This document shows, piece after piece, positions 44,099 to 53,645 of a DNA stretch of 64,000 nucleotides. Source of the DNA: Saprospiraceae bacterium (lineage in GTDB: Bacteria > Bacteroidota > Bacteroidia > Chitinophagales > Saprospiraceae); NCBI GenBank assembly GCA_020848695.1, contig JADLHT010000046.1:35961-99960 (forward strand), in the 5' to 3' direction. The notes under the pieces were generated by a model. That model saw only the letters and a program-made list of their open reading frames with translations, had not been told where the DNA came from and did not search any database. Both the position numbers and the translations under genes were made by a program. The first letter of the stretch is position 1; every line of letters begins with the position of its first letter.

Positions 44099-45302
44099 AT
44101 TAATAATGGGCTTGTTTCTAACAAGCATTTACATTTCCTACTCACAGAATAATCAGATTACCAGCAATGTCAATGATTCTACCAAAACGAATATGGATGC
44201 GGTCTATAACAGACCTTTTCTAAATATCAACAAATCCCCTGTTGCGATCGGTGGCTATGTTGAAGCCAATACGAATTATAGCACTACAGATGGGATCAAT
44301 GACGGATTCCATTTTCAAATGCGAAGATTTACCTTGTTTTTTGCAAGCTCTATATCCAACCGAATAAAGTTTATCAGCGAGATTGAATTTGAAGATGGAA
44401 CCAAAGAAATTAATATTGAAAATGCATTAGTAGATATAGAATTTCATCCCTTACTGAACCTCAGATCAGGAATATTATTTAATCCTATCGGAGCTTTTAA
44501 TCAAAATCATGATGGTCCAAGATGGGATTTTGTGGACAGACCTATTGTATCTACCGAAATTATCCCTAGCACCTTAAGCAGTGTCGGTATGGGTTTACAT
44601 GGAAAGTATTTTGCAGGAAGATGGATTTTTGCCTATGAAGCCTATTTAACCAATGGATTAAGTGACAAGCTGATCAGCAATGAATTGAACCGAAGCTCTT
44701 TTGCAGAAGCAAAACATGATGAGGATCGATTTGAAAGCAGCTTTAGTGGAAGGCCTTTGATGAACGGAAAGATCGCGATAAGAAACAGAAAGTATGGTGA
44801 AATTGGAATTAGTGTTTTGCATGGGATTTATAACAAATATCTTAAAGACGGAACCTTCATTGACCAAAAGAGATCTGCCAGCATATTAGCGCTTGACTTC
44901 AGTACCTCTGTTTTTAATAATCACATCAACATCATCGGAGAATTTGCAAAATCCTATATTGATCTTCCTGATAATTACTTGCCAAATTACGGATCGCAAC
45001 AATTTGGTTTCTACACAGACATTAGCTATACCATGCTTCAGAAGAAAATATTTAATTGGGAAAACGCCAAATTAAATATTGGGCTAAGAACAGATTATGT
45101 AGATTTTAACCTCGATAAAAAACCCGCTGACAATCAGAAGATAGGTGATTATATTTGGTCTTTCACTCCATCTATTGCCTTTAGACCCAATGGATCGACC
45201 GTATTGCGGCTCAACTATAAACATTTGCGGCAAACTGATTTTGAAAATAATCCTGCTTCTCTAACCGGTATTCTAATGTTTGGATTGTCCAGTTATTTTT
45301 AG
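44082..45302 (+). CDS. Outer-membrane porin-like beta-barrel protein
   Basis: 406 residues. Signal peptide (about 1-21, ending YISYSQ), then a barrel with porin O/P-like features: GGYVEANTNYSTTDG, FHFQMRRFTLFFASSISNRIKFISEIEFEDG, and strands through VLRLNYKHLRQTDFENNPASLTGILMFGLSSYF, ending in an aromatic residue as outer-membrane barrels do. It overlaps the Rieske gene by 17 nt and is surely in the same transcript. Its role may be to let the substrate of the di-heme/Rieske pair through the outer membrane; this is inference. Confidence 0.82.
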   Translation: MFNSFKLIMGLFLTSIYISYSQNNQITSNVNDSTKTNMDAVYNRPFLNINKSPVAIGGYVEANTNYSTTDGINDGFHFQMRRFTLFFASSISNRIKFISEIEFEDGTKEINIENALVDIEFHPLLNLRSGILFNPIGAFNQNHDGPRWDFVDRPIVSTEIIPSTLSSVGMGLHGKYFAGRWIFAYEAYLTNGLSDKLISNELNRSSFAEAKHDEDRFESSFSGRPLMNGKIAIRNRKYGEIGISVLHGIYNKYLKDGTFIDQKRSASILALDFSTSVFNNHINIIGEFAKSYIDLPDNYLPNYGSQQFGFYTDISYTMLQKKIFNWENAKLNIGLRTDYVDFNLDKKPADNQKIGDYIWSFTPSIAFRPNGSTVLRLNYKHLRQTDFENNPASLTGILMFGLSSYF

Positions 45303-45311
45303 TATATCATT

Positions 45312-47036
45312 TTAATGAATTGCAGAGACCACAATCTTACTATATTTTATTCCCTTAGAAGAATTTATTTTTAGAAAATAGATACCTGATGAAAGATTAG
45401 GTAAATGAATATTCAATTTATCATCTAATCTATCAAACAACCTGTCCGATGTTCTTACCATATCTCCATTGGAAGAAAATAATTCAAGGTCAAATATTTT
45501 AATATCTCCCGGCAAGGAAATCTGAATGTATCCTTCTGTGGGATTCGGACTCACCTGTAATTCAGTGTCATAAGTCAAATTAATATTTCCGGAAATAGAT
45601 TGATTCAATTTAGAAATAAAAATATCTTCAAATCCTTTTGAGCTAATAGCAATACTGTCGAGACCCGGTCTAACGGTAAGAGTTTTTCCAAAAATCCCGG
45701 TTGTATAAACATTATGGTTCTGATCTACATGAATTGAAAATCCAATATCGCTACTGTTCCCAGACATTCCGTAAGCCCAGGCAAAATCACCCTTCGAATT
45801 GAGCTTGCTGATATAAATATCATTGTTATTCTCATTAAATGAATATAAAAAAAACTCTCCGGATCCGGGATCAAAATCTGCTTTGTTCTGATAGCAACCT
45901 GTGCTGTATATATTGCCTTCCTTATCCAACGCAATTCCCAGCCCTGTTTCGTGATGGTCTCCTCCCAGCTGTTTAGCCCAATTAAAACTCCCATCCGATT
46001 TTAAATTTAATATATAAGAATCTCCACCTGAAAGTGGAGTTGACAACTTATATACATTGATTCCCGGATCAAAATCTGCTTCCATTCTAAAGTATCCTGT
46101 AGTAATGATTTCATTTTTCGAATTTATTACTAATGAAGAAGCAAGAAATTCATCGACACCGTGGAAATGACTTGCCCAAATCATTTCTCCCTGATCATTC
46201 AATTTAATCATAAATGCATCCAGAAGCCCCTTTTCATTCAACAACAATCTAGAGGGACCCGGATCTATGTCTATGGTATCATTAAAATTTCCAAATACAA
46301 CAAGATCATCATTCTTATCAAGTGCAATTCCCTTTCCTTGATCATCAAGACGACCTCCCATACTCTTAATCCAATTCATTTCACCTTCCGGACTCATTCG
46401 CAAAATAAAAACATCATCTCCTCCCCTGGAATTCAATTCAATAATTGTCGAATCTTTATTTTGATGGCTTAAGCTGCCTTGAAAATATCCGGTCACATAG
46501 ATATTACCTTTGGAATCACAATGCATGGATTTAGGGACATCATCCAGACTTCCATGTAAGGAAGTTCCCCAAAGTAATATTCCACGATGATTAAATTTTA
46601 AAATAAAAATATCATTAAAAGCAAGAGAAGTTAATATCAAACCAGGCGACAAATTTGTCAAATCCATTCCTTCGCGAAAAGTTCCGGCTACTATTATATT
46701 ATTCTCGTGATCGATTGCCATTGCTGTTGCTTGATCAATTTGCTTTCCACCAAAATGAAGCGCCCATTCAACTTCAGAATTCTGATTCAACTTAGTAACA
46801 AAAGCATCAGCAGAACCATTCGATTTAAGAAACAATTCTTCTGAACCCGGATCAAAATCAATTTGATCCCGAAAATATCCGCAGGTAATTACAGAATTTT
46901 TTGAATCAGTCAGGATAACATTACCTGCATCAATGCCTGTTGATCCAAATGAATGAACCCATGAATAGATAACTTCTTGCGAACATATTGATTTTGCAAA
47001 CAGGAAAAAAAACAATAAGAAAACATACGATTTCAT
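45312..47036 (-). CDS. SBBP-repeat beta-propeller protein with T9SS sorting domain
   Basis: 574 residues from the ATG at 47036, chosen because it is followed at once by the signal peptide MKSYVFLLFFFLFAKSICSQ; an upstream in-frame start adds 34 residues without a signal. About eight SBBP-type repeats follow, each with a pattern such as KLNxxGExxWAxxFGG, DQATAMAID, NIIVAGTF and DFDPG. The last 75 residues are a sorting domain (VSPNPTEGYIQISLPG to GIYFLKINSSKGIKYSKIVV). It should be exported to the cell surface or medium. Function unknown. Convergent with the porin gene, 9 bp apart. Confidence 0.82.
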   Translation of the reverse strand: MKSYVFLLFFFLFAKSICSQEVIYSWVHSFGSTGIDAGNVILTDSKNSVITCGYFRDQIDFDPGSEELFLKSNGSADAFVTKLNQNSEVEWALHFGGKQIDQATAMAIDHENNIIVAGTFREGMDLTNLSPGLILTSLAFNDIFILKFNHRGILLWGTSLHGSLDDVPKSMHCDSKGNIYVTGYFQGSLSHQNKDSTIIELNSRGGDDVFILRMSPEGEMNWIKSMGGRLDDQGKGIALDKNDDLVVFGNFNDTIDIDPGPSRLLLNEKGLLDAFMIKLNDQGEMIWASHFHGVDEFLASSLVINSKNEIITTGYFRMEADFDPGINVYKLSTPLSGGDSYILNLKSDGSFNWAKQLGGDHHETGLGIALDKEGNIYSTGCYQNKADFDPGSGEFFLYSFNENNNDIYISKLNSKGDFAWAYGMSGNSSDIGFSIHVDQNHNVYTTGIFGKTLTVRPGLDSIAISSKGFEDIFISKLNQSISGNINLTYDTELQVSPNPTEGYIQISLPGDIKIFDLELFSSNGDMVRTSDRLFDRLDDKLNIHLPNLSSGIYFLKINSSKGIKYSKIVVSAIH

Positions 47037-47262
47037 AATTCCGAATGACGAATTTTGTTTGCACAAGATAATGAATTGTTCAATATCTATTTGAATTGGC
47101 AACTTTACAAAATCGGATAAAATTTTTACACTACTCATACACTCAGTTTATGCAATGACGACAATTATTTCTATTCTAATTAAGTCTTAATCAATATTTA
47201 TAGAATTATTTCTTTTAATTCTGACATTTACTATAACTGTGAGAAGTTCAGTATTTTAATAG

Positions 47263-47270
47263 TAAATTTG
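47263..47270 (+). promoter_or_regulatory. -7 promoter element
   Basis: TAAATTTG followed by C, a full match to TAnnTTTG, 17 bp before the ATG at 47288. Confidence 0.5.
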
Positions 47271-47287
47271 CAAAAATTATTTCAATT

Positions 47288-50200
47288 ATGCGTTTATTAA
47301 TCAGTATTTTATATATATTAATTTTTAATTATGTATTAAATTCCCAAAGCAACTCAATTATAAAATACTTCGACTACACTAAAAAATTTGAAGAGGTTTA
47401 CTCGAAAACTCAGAAAACTATTGTCAAAGAAATTAAAAAAAATCATAAAAGGAAAAAATTAAAACCTTCAGAAATTATTGAAGAAGACGGCGATTTACAA
47501 AAACTTGAAAGATGGGCGTGGTATTGGAGAGATCGGTTAAACGAAGATGGAACCTTTTCAAATCAATCAGATCAGCTAACTACTTATAAACAGTATCGGG
47601 ATGCAACTCAATATTTGCGCAACACACCCATTTGGAAGCATGAAGGGCCTACACAAAACTCCGGAGGCTATTGGGCAATGGGCAGAACTACGCACGTTGA
47701 TTTTCATCCGACAAATACAAATATATTTTTTGTTGCTGCCGCCAATGGTGGGTTGTGGAAGACCGTAGATGCCGGACTAACTTATACTTCATTAGGAGAA
47801 AACCTGCCTCAGCAACCAGTAGGAATTGTCATTATTGATCCAAGGAATCCTAATACAATCTATATTACTATTGGCGAAAAAGAAGGATGGTGGCAATATG
47901 GACTTGGTGTATATAAGTCAACTGATGGCGGTATAAACTGGAAACCAACTTCACTTTCTTACAAGCTTACCGAAAACAGGGTTATCTATGGATTGGAAAT
48001 GAACCCTAAAAATTCTAATATCCTGATCGCAGCCAGCAATAAAGGGATTTTCAGAACTACAGATGGCGGTATAACTTGGTCAACAATTAAGACCGGTGAC
48101 TTTTCAGATGTAAAGTTTAAAACTGATAATCCCGATGTAGTCTATGTAGCACGAAATGATTATTGGGGATCTTGTGAGGTTCTTAAATCAACAGATGGAG
48201 GACTTACTTTTAATCAAATTTCAAATTTTAATATTCAGAAGAACTTTATCCGATTGCAGGTAACTCCGGCAAATCCTGAATTACTGGCAGTTAATGCCAG
48301 CGAGGATGGCAAACCTAAACTCTATCTTTCTAAAAATGCAGGACTTAGTTTTGAATACATCTCTAATCTACCTGAGAATACAATATTTTTTATGTCGCCG
48401 ACTCAGGAAGATGTTATGTACTCGGGATATGTAAAAGTTCATAAATCTTATGACGGAGGATATTCCTGGCAGGAGATCACCAGTTGGTGGAATGATGGCA
48501 AAAATCCGGAAGTACACGCGGATCATCATTTTGTTGCCTACAACAAAAGAGCTAACAATGAATTATACTTTTGCAATGATGGTGGAATTCATCGATACGA
48601 AGAGAACCTTGAGCAATGGACAGAACTTAGTCAAAATCTTCCTATCACCCAGTTTTATAAAATGGCCATTTCCACTAACAATCCCCCGGCTTTGGTTGGA
48701 GGATCACAAGACAATGGCGGTTGGCTGAAAAGATCAAACGGAACCTGGCGCAACACCAATGGAGGCGATGCAATGTGGCAATTGATAGATCCCAGTGATT
48801 CCCGAATCATGTATTCAGAATACTGGGGAGGAAGAAATGTATATAGAAGTACCAATGGATGGATTGATGCTGTTGATATCCAACCCAATATTAACGGACA
48901 ACAAAATCAAGGACAATGGGTAACTCCATTCAATCTCAATCCTAAGAATCCCCGAACATTTATTATAGGCTATCAGGATGTTTTTGTAAGTTTTAACCGT
49001 GGAAACTCATTTACAAAAATTTCAACCAATCTTACCGGTGGATCAGATAAAAGTATTCGGAATGTTGATATTTGTCCAACGGACACCAACACGATTTTTG
49101 TTACTCAGGCAAATAATTTATATTACACTTATAATTATGGAGAGAAATGGAATAAGGCTGTCTTGTCCACTAGTCTAGACATCAGCTCTATTGAATTTCA
49201 TCCAACAAATGTTAATCATGTTTGGGCATCCAGAAGCGGCTTGGGCCAATATAAAGTACAGGAATCTAAAGATAAGGGTAAAACCTGGAAGAATATTACC
49301 GGAAATTTTCCGGCGACTCCTGCTTTAGTTATTCGATACGATGAGGCTTCTAATGCTTTGTTTGCCGGTACAGATATCGGATTGTTTTATTCTGATGCAG
49401 ATCATATCAATTGGCAATATTACGGAAAAGGTTTACCGAATACCTCTGTAACAGATATTGAACTTCACCAGGCAAGTCGCAAATTGTACATATCAACCTA
49501 TGGACGTGGATTTTATTCGATTGATCTACCGTCCTGTTATCCGGCAGCCATAACAATCAGTAGCAAAAGAAACAGTGGAAACTTTGAAATCAAAGACAGC
49601 TTGCAGGTATGTTCAGGCGATCAATTGACTTTTAAATCAAACATTGACAGCCTTCCGGGTACTTATCGCTGGAAAGGACCGCAAAATCTGGATACTTCTA
49701 TAATGAATAACAATTCTTTTTCTTTGAGACCCTTTGACGAGAACTCAAGATCCGGTTACTATTCTCTGGAATTTACCAGTGACAAGCAATGCTTAAGGAT
49801 TGACAGCATTTATATTCAGATTAACAAATTGCCTACTTCAAAGATTCTATCCGATTATAGTGAATTGGATTGTCATCATCCTTCACTTAATCTAAGCATT
49901 ACTAGTCCTGATCCTAATCAGAAATACAGCTGGACCATCGGTACAAAAAAAATACAGGATTCTCTTCAACTACAAATCAATCAACCCGGCTTATACATCC
50001 TTCAATCCAATTTAAAAAATACACCTTGTTTTTCTACAGACTCTATCCGTATTGACAAAATCGAATCTCCGGTCTCAGAATATCAAATAAAAAACGTAGA
50101 TTGTTACGGAGAGAAAACGGGGACAATAAAACTAACGATAAAATCCGGGACTGAACCTTACTACATTCAATATCCGGATTCCAACTTTATTACAGATCCT

Positions 50201-50785
50201 GAACATTTAGCTGCCGGTAATTATATTATTAAAATTGTCGATTCCAGAAAATGCGAAATCATTGACACCATTAAAATTTTGCAAAACGAAGAAATCAAAG
50301 CAAATTTTAACATCAAAAATTCTGCGAACAATGATGGTGAAATTAATTCATCTCCCTTCGGCGGAGTAAAACCTTACACATTTAACTGGTTTAAAGACGG
50401 AATCGAAATTTCAACCCAAGAAGATATTACTAATTTAGATGCAGGATATTACAAATTGATCGTTAGCGATTCATTAGGATGCATCAAAGCATTTGATTCT
50501 ATTGAAGTCGCAAAAATTACTGCAACAAATAATCTGAACCAAAATGGAATTACACTCTATCCTAACCCTGCTCATGATCAGATCGAGATCTTATCAGAAA
50601 CTGATTTGAGCAATGGAATTTTGGAAATCTATACTTTGGATGGAATCAAATTATTAAAATCACATCGAATTAATCTGCCAAAAATATCAAAATTAGACCT
50701 AAAGGACCTGAAGTCCGGAATCTATTTACTTCAAATTCGCAAAGGAAATTTTATATACAAACAAAGTATTGAAATTATCAAATAA
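47288..50785 (+). CDS. Sortilin/BNR-type propeller protein with T9SS sorting domain
   Basis: 1165 residues. Signal peptide (about 1-19), a charged linker, then a large BNR/sortilin-type propeller (about 115-760) with repeated GGLWKTVDAGLTY, GVYKSTDGGINWK, GIFRTTDGGITWS and VLKSTDGGLTF Asp-box units. After it come an Ig-like part (about 760-940) and SprB-like repeats (VDCYGEKTGTIKLTIKSGTEPYYIQY and a second copy near 1030). The end (about 1090-1165) is a type A sorting domain (LYPNPAHDQIEILSE to GIYLLQIRKGNF). It could be a surface glycan-binding or hydrolytic protein. The S46 peptidase gene follows after 24 bp. Confidence 0.83.
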   Translation: MRLLISILYILIFNYVLNSQSNSIIKYFDYTKKFEEVYSKTQKTIVKEIKKNHKRKKLKPSEIIEEDGDLQKLERWAWYWRDRLNEDGTFSNQSDQLTTYKQYRDATQYLRNTPIWKHEGPTQNSGGYWAMGRTTHVDFHPTNTNIFFVAAANGGLWKTVDAGLTYTSLGENLPQQPVGIVIIDPRNPNTIYITIGEKEGWWQYGLGVYKSTDGGINWKPTSLSYKLTENRVIYGLEMNPKNSNILIAASNKGIFRTTDGGITWSTIKTGDFSDVKFKTDNPDVVYVARNDYWGSCEVLKSTDGGLTFNQISNFNIQKNFIRLQVTPANPELLAVNASEDGKPKLYLSKNAGLSFEYISNLPENTIFFMSPTQEDVMYSGYVKVHKSYDGGYSWQEITSWWNDGKNPEVHADHHFVAYNKRANNELYFCNDGGIHRYEENLEQWTELSQNLPITQFYKMAISTNNPPALVGGSQDNGGWLKRSNGTWRNTNGGDAMWQLIDPSDSRIMYSEYWGGRNVYRSTNGWIDAVDIQPNINGQQNQGQWVTPFNLNPKNPRTFIIGYQDVFVSFNRGNSFTKISTNLTGGSDKSIRNVDICPTDTNTIFVTQANNLYYTYNYGEKWNKAVLSTSLDISSIEFHPTNVNHVWASRSGLGQYKVQESKDKGKTWKNITGNFPATPALVIRYDEASNALFAGTDIGLFYSDADHINWQYYGKGLPNTSVTDIELHQASRKLYISTYGRGFYSIDLPSCYPAAITISSKRNSGNFEIKDSLQVCSGDQLTFKSNIDSLPGTYRWKGPQNLDTSIMNNNSFSLRPFDENSRSGYYSLEFTSDKQCLRIDSIYIQINKLPTSKILSDYSELDCHHPSLNLSITSPDPNQKYSWTIGTKKIQDSLQLQINQPGLYILQSNLKNTPCFSTDSIRIDKIESPVSEYQIKNVDCYGEKTGTIKLTIKSGTEPYYIQYPDSNFITDPEHLAAGNYIIKIVDSRKCEIIDTIKILQNEEIKANFNIKNSANNDGEINSSPFGGVKPYTFNWFKDGIEISTQEDITNLDAGYYKLIVSDSLGCIKAFDSIEVAKITATNNLNQNGITLYPNPAHDQIEILSETDLSNGILEIYTLDGIKLLKSHRINLPKISKLDLKDLKSGIYLLQIRKGNFIYKQSIEIIK

Positions 50786-50809
50786 ACAACAACCCGTTTC
50801 TATAAAAAA

Positions 50810-53023
50810 ATGAAATTAAGCTTTACTAAATCATTCGGTACTCTATTATTATTTATCTTCCTTTACTCTCCTTCTCTGTATTCCGGCGAAGGGATATGGC
50901 TCCCCTTATTTCTTAAATCTTTGAATGAAAAAGAGATGAAAAGTATGGGAATGAAAATCAAAGCAGAGGATATCTATAACATCAACAAAGGCTCTTTGAA
51001 AGATGCAATAGTCCAATTTGGAGGAGGTTGTACTTCTGAAATAATTTCTTCTCAAGGACTGTTGTTAACCAATCATCACTGTGGTTACGGCTATATCCAA
51101 TCACATTCCAGCGTCGCCAACAATATTCTGCGTGATGGCTTCTGGGCTGCTAACAAAGGACTGGAATTGCCCTGTTCAGGACTAACGGCAACGATGATTG
51201 TGAGAATGGAAGATGTCAGTACAGAAGTGTTGATGAATACAAATGATGACATGAAAGATTCAGAAAGAAGGTTAATCATCGATCGAAATATTGTTGAAGT
51301 GCAAAAGAAAATTCAGAAAAAAAATTACGAAGACGTAATGATTCGGTCATTCTATAATGGTAATCAATTTTTTGCATTTGTAACGATCACATATAAAGAC
51401 ATAAGACTGGTCGGAGCGCCGCCCGAATCTATAGGAAAGTTTGGCGCAGATACTGACAATTGGGTCTGGCCTCGACATACCGGTGATTTTTCGATTTTTA
51501 GAATCTATGCAAATTCAAGCAATCTACCTTCAGAGTATTCACCGGATAATATACCTTTTACACCCAGGCATTTCTTACCGATTTCTCTGGATGGCGTCAG
51601 CAAAGGTGATTTTACAATGGTATTTGGTTTTCCGGGAAGAACCAATGAATACTTGACACAGGAAGGGGTAAGACAAATCGTGGAAGAACAAAATCCTGTG
51701 AGAATAAAAATCAGGGATGAAGCTTTGAAAATCCTTGATAAGCACATGAGAGCAGATGAAAAAACCAAGCTTCAATATTCATCAAAATATGCCGGAATAG
51801 CCAATGCATGGAAAAAATGGATTGGCGAATCTCAGGGTGTAAAACAGACTAAAGGACTCGAACGCAAAAAAACACAAGATGATGAATTTCAAAAGCGCGT
51901 TAATGCCGATCCAAAATTTGAAAAGTACAGATCAATTATTTCTGAATTAGAAAATAGTTACAAGGAATTGCAACCACTTGCAATTGCTAAAGAATATTAT
52001 TCCGAAGGATTTCAAAGAAATATTGATTTGTACAATTGCTATGCAAGAATAAAAAGACTCATCACAACTTTTGAAGGAAAGAGTGAAAAAGCTTTTGACA
52101 CAGAAAGATTAAAAATGCGAAATGATGCAGTAGCCTTGTTTAAAGATGTAAATATTTCAATTGAAAAGGAAGTATTCAAAACGCTGTTGGAAATTGTCAT
52201 AAAAGGGGTTGACCCTGCCTTGCGCGTCCCGTACATCATGGATAAAATGCGGCTGTACAATCGCAACTATGCACAATACACGGAAGATTTGTACAGCCAA
52301 AGCATGTTTACAAATTCGGATAGCTTAAGAAAACTTAGTGAATTAACTTACAACGACTGGATATTAAAAGTTAAAGCTGATCCGGTTTGGATGTTTTATG
52401 AAGAGCTGAATTATTTTTTAACGTATGGAATTCAGAATCGCGCAGGCTTATTAGAGGACAAGATCGCCGGATTGAGAAGAACTCATATGAAAGCACTTAT
52501 GGAAGTATTCCCTGAAAAAAGATTTTATCCGGATGCTAATTCTACCTTAAGAGTAAGTTATGGACAGGTTGACGGATTTTCTCCCAAAGATGGAATGATG
52601 TATAAGACACAGACTTATCTGGATGGCGTTATGGAGAAATACATTCCCGGTGATTATGAATTTGATGTTTCAGATAAATTGAGAAAGCTTTATGAAACCA
52701 AAGATTATGGAGTGTATGCTGAAAACGGGAAAATGCCCCTGGCATTTATTGCTTCCAATCATACGACGGGAGGCAATTCAGGAAGTCCTGCTATCGATGC
52801 ACACGGTAATTTGATTGGCTTAAATTTTGATCGGGTTTGGGAAGGAACCATGTCCGATATAAACTATGATAAAAGCATCTGCCGAAACATCATGCTGGAT
52901 GCCCGATTTATCCTTTTTATCATTGACAAATACGCCGGTGCAGGATATTTAATTCAGGAAATGAAACTGGTACATCCAAAGGGAAAAAGAAAAAAAGGAA
53001 AAATGCAGCTCGGCAATTTTTAG
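50810..53023 (+). CDS. S46 dipeptidyl-peptidase, DPP11-like
   Basis: 737 residues, the family length. Signal peptide about 1-25. Chymotrypsin-fold catalytic parts: TNHHCGYGYIQ (His, about 88-91), GADTDNWVWPRHTGDFS (Asp region), and HTTGGNSGSPA with nucleophile Ser657. The residue 18 places after that Ser is Arg675 in LNFDRVWEG; in Porphyromonas DPP11 the Arg at this position sets preference for Asp or Glu at P1, whereas DPP7 has Gly. It should release acidic dipeptides from N-termini in the periplasm. It probably shares a transcript with the propeller gene 24 bp upstream. Confidence 0.92.
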   Translation: MKLSFTKSFGTLLLFIFLYSPSLYSGEGIWLPLFLKSLNEKEMKSMGMKIKAEDIYNINKGSLKDAIVQFGGGCTSEIISSQGLLLTNHHCGYGYIQSHSSVANNILRDGFWAANKGLELPCSGLTATMIVRMEDVSTEVLMNTNDDMKDSERRLIIDRNIVEVQKKIQKKNYEDVMIRSFYNGNQFFAFVTITYKDIRLVGAPPESIGKFGADTDNWVWPRHTGDFSIFRIYANSSNLPSEYSPDNIPFTPRHFLPISLDGVSKGDFTMVFGFPGRTNEYLTQEGVRQIVEEQNPVRIKIRDEALKILDKHMRADEKTKLQYSSKYAGIANAWKKWIGESQGVKQTKGLERKKTQDDEFQKRVNADPKFEKYRSIISELENSYKELQPLAIAKEYYSEGFQRNIDLYNCYARIKRLITTFEGKSEKAFDTERLKMRNDAVALFKDVNISIEKEVFKTLLEIVIKGVDPALRVPYIMDKMRLYNRNYAQYTEDLYSQSMFTNSDSLRKLSELTYNDWILKVKADPVWMFYEELNYFLTYGIQNRAGLLEDKIAGLRRTHMKALMEVFPEKRFYPDANSTLRVSYGQVDGFSPKDGMMYKTQTYLDGVMEKYIPGDYEFDVSDKLRKLYETKDYGVYAENGKMPLAFIASNHTTGGNSGSPAIDAHGNLIGLNFDRVWEGTMSDINYDKSICRNIMLDARFILFIIDKYAGAGYLIQEMKLVHPKGKRKKGKMQLGNF

Positions 53024-53645
53024 TCTATTGAAGCTCATATACAATTTTTTTTGTTGTGTTTTTAAAATCGAATCAAATGCATATTTATCTTAATATATAA
53101 ATACAACATTAAAAACCATTAACACATATATACTTTAACTAATGTAATCAATATTTTTTTTGAACCATTTTAAAGTATAATATTTTGAAAATCTTAATAT
53201 TAGATCAGTATCTTTGAGTCCTGAGTAGTCTTCTCTGGTTGTATTGCAATTATACTTGTTATTTTTTCAGTATATGCCGAGTAGAACAGGTAATAAAGAG
53301 AGTGTTTAGGTTCCAACTATCGCCAACCGAAGATTCCAGTTCCTCTGGATATCTCTTCAGCTGCTTGAGATCAATAGCACTGATGACTATTTCTCTTTTT
53401 AATGATCTTAATCCTTTCAAGAAATCATTGAAGTTCATTCAATTTCCGATTGAAAAATATCTAAAAATATCTAAAAATTCAGGTACAGCCAAAACCTTTT
53501 CGGCTTTATTATTTATTTCAATTGATCTTCAGTTGAACAGTTATCCTATTAAATTCCAAAAATGAAAAACGAACTGAATTCTTACTTATATCCAACAAAA
53601 CTTAAATCTAATCTGTCATCCAAATCGTACAATACCCAATTCCTA
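53024..53645. other. Long leader/intergenic region before the giant gene
   Basis: 622 bp, AT-rich. A -7 element lies at 53209-53216, which would give a leader of about 430 nt. A plus-strand 108-codon frame (53239-53565, TTG start) is not convincing as a gene. The giant frame itself is open from an ATG at 53562, so the last 84 bp may be coding. Confidence 0.5.
53209..53216 (+). promoter_or_regulatory. Putative promoter of the giant surface-protein gene
   Basis: TATCTTTG matches TAnnTTTG, and TTTG at 53184-53187 lies 21 bp upstream where a -33 element is expected. It is far (about 430 bp) from the likely start at 53646. Confidence 0.45.

Noticed and set aside
45312..47138. Longer start for the SBBP propeller protein at 47138
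   Set aside because: The Met at 47036 is followed directly by a signal peptide, which would be internal in the longer form.
53239..53565. Plus-strand 108-codon frame before the giant gene
   Set aside because: TTG start, no ribosome site, no family resemblance; more likely part of the leader.
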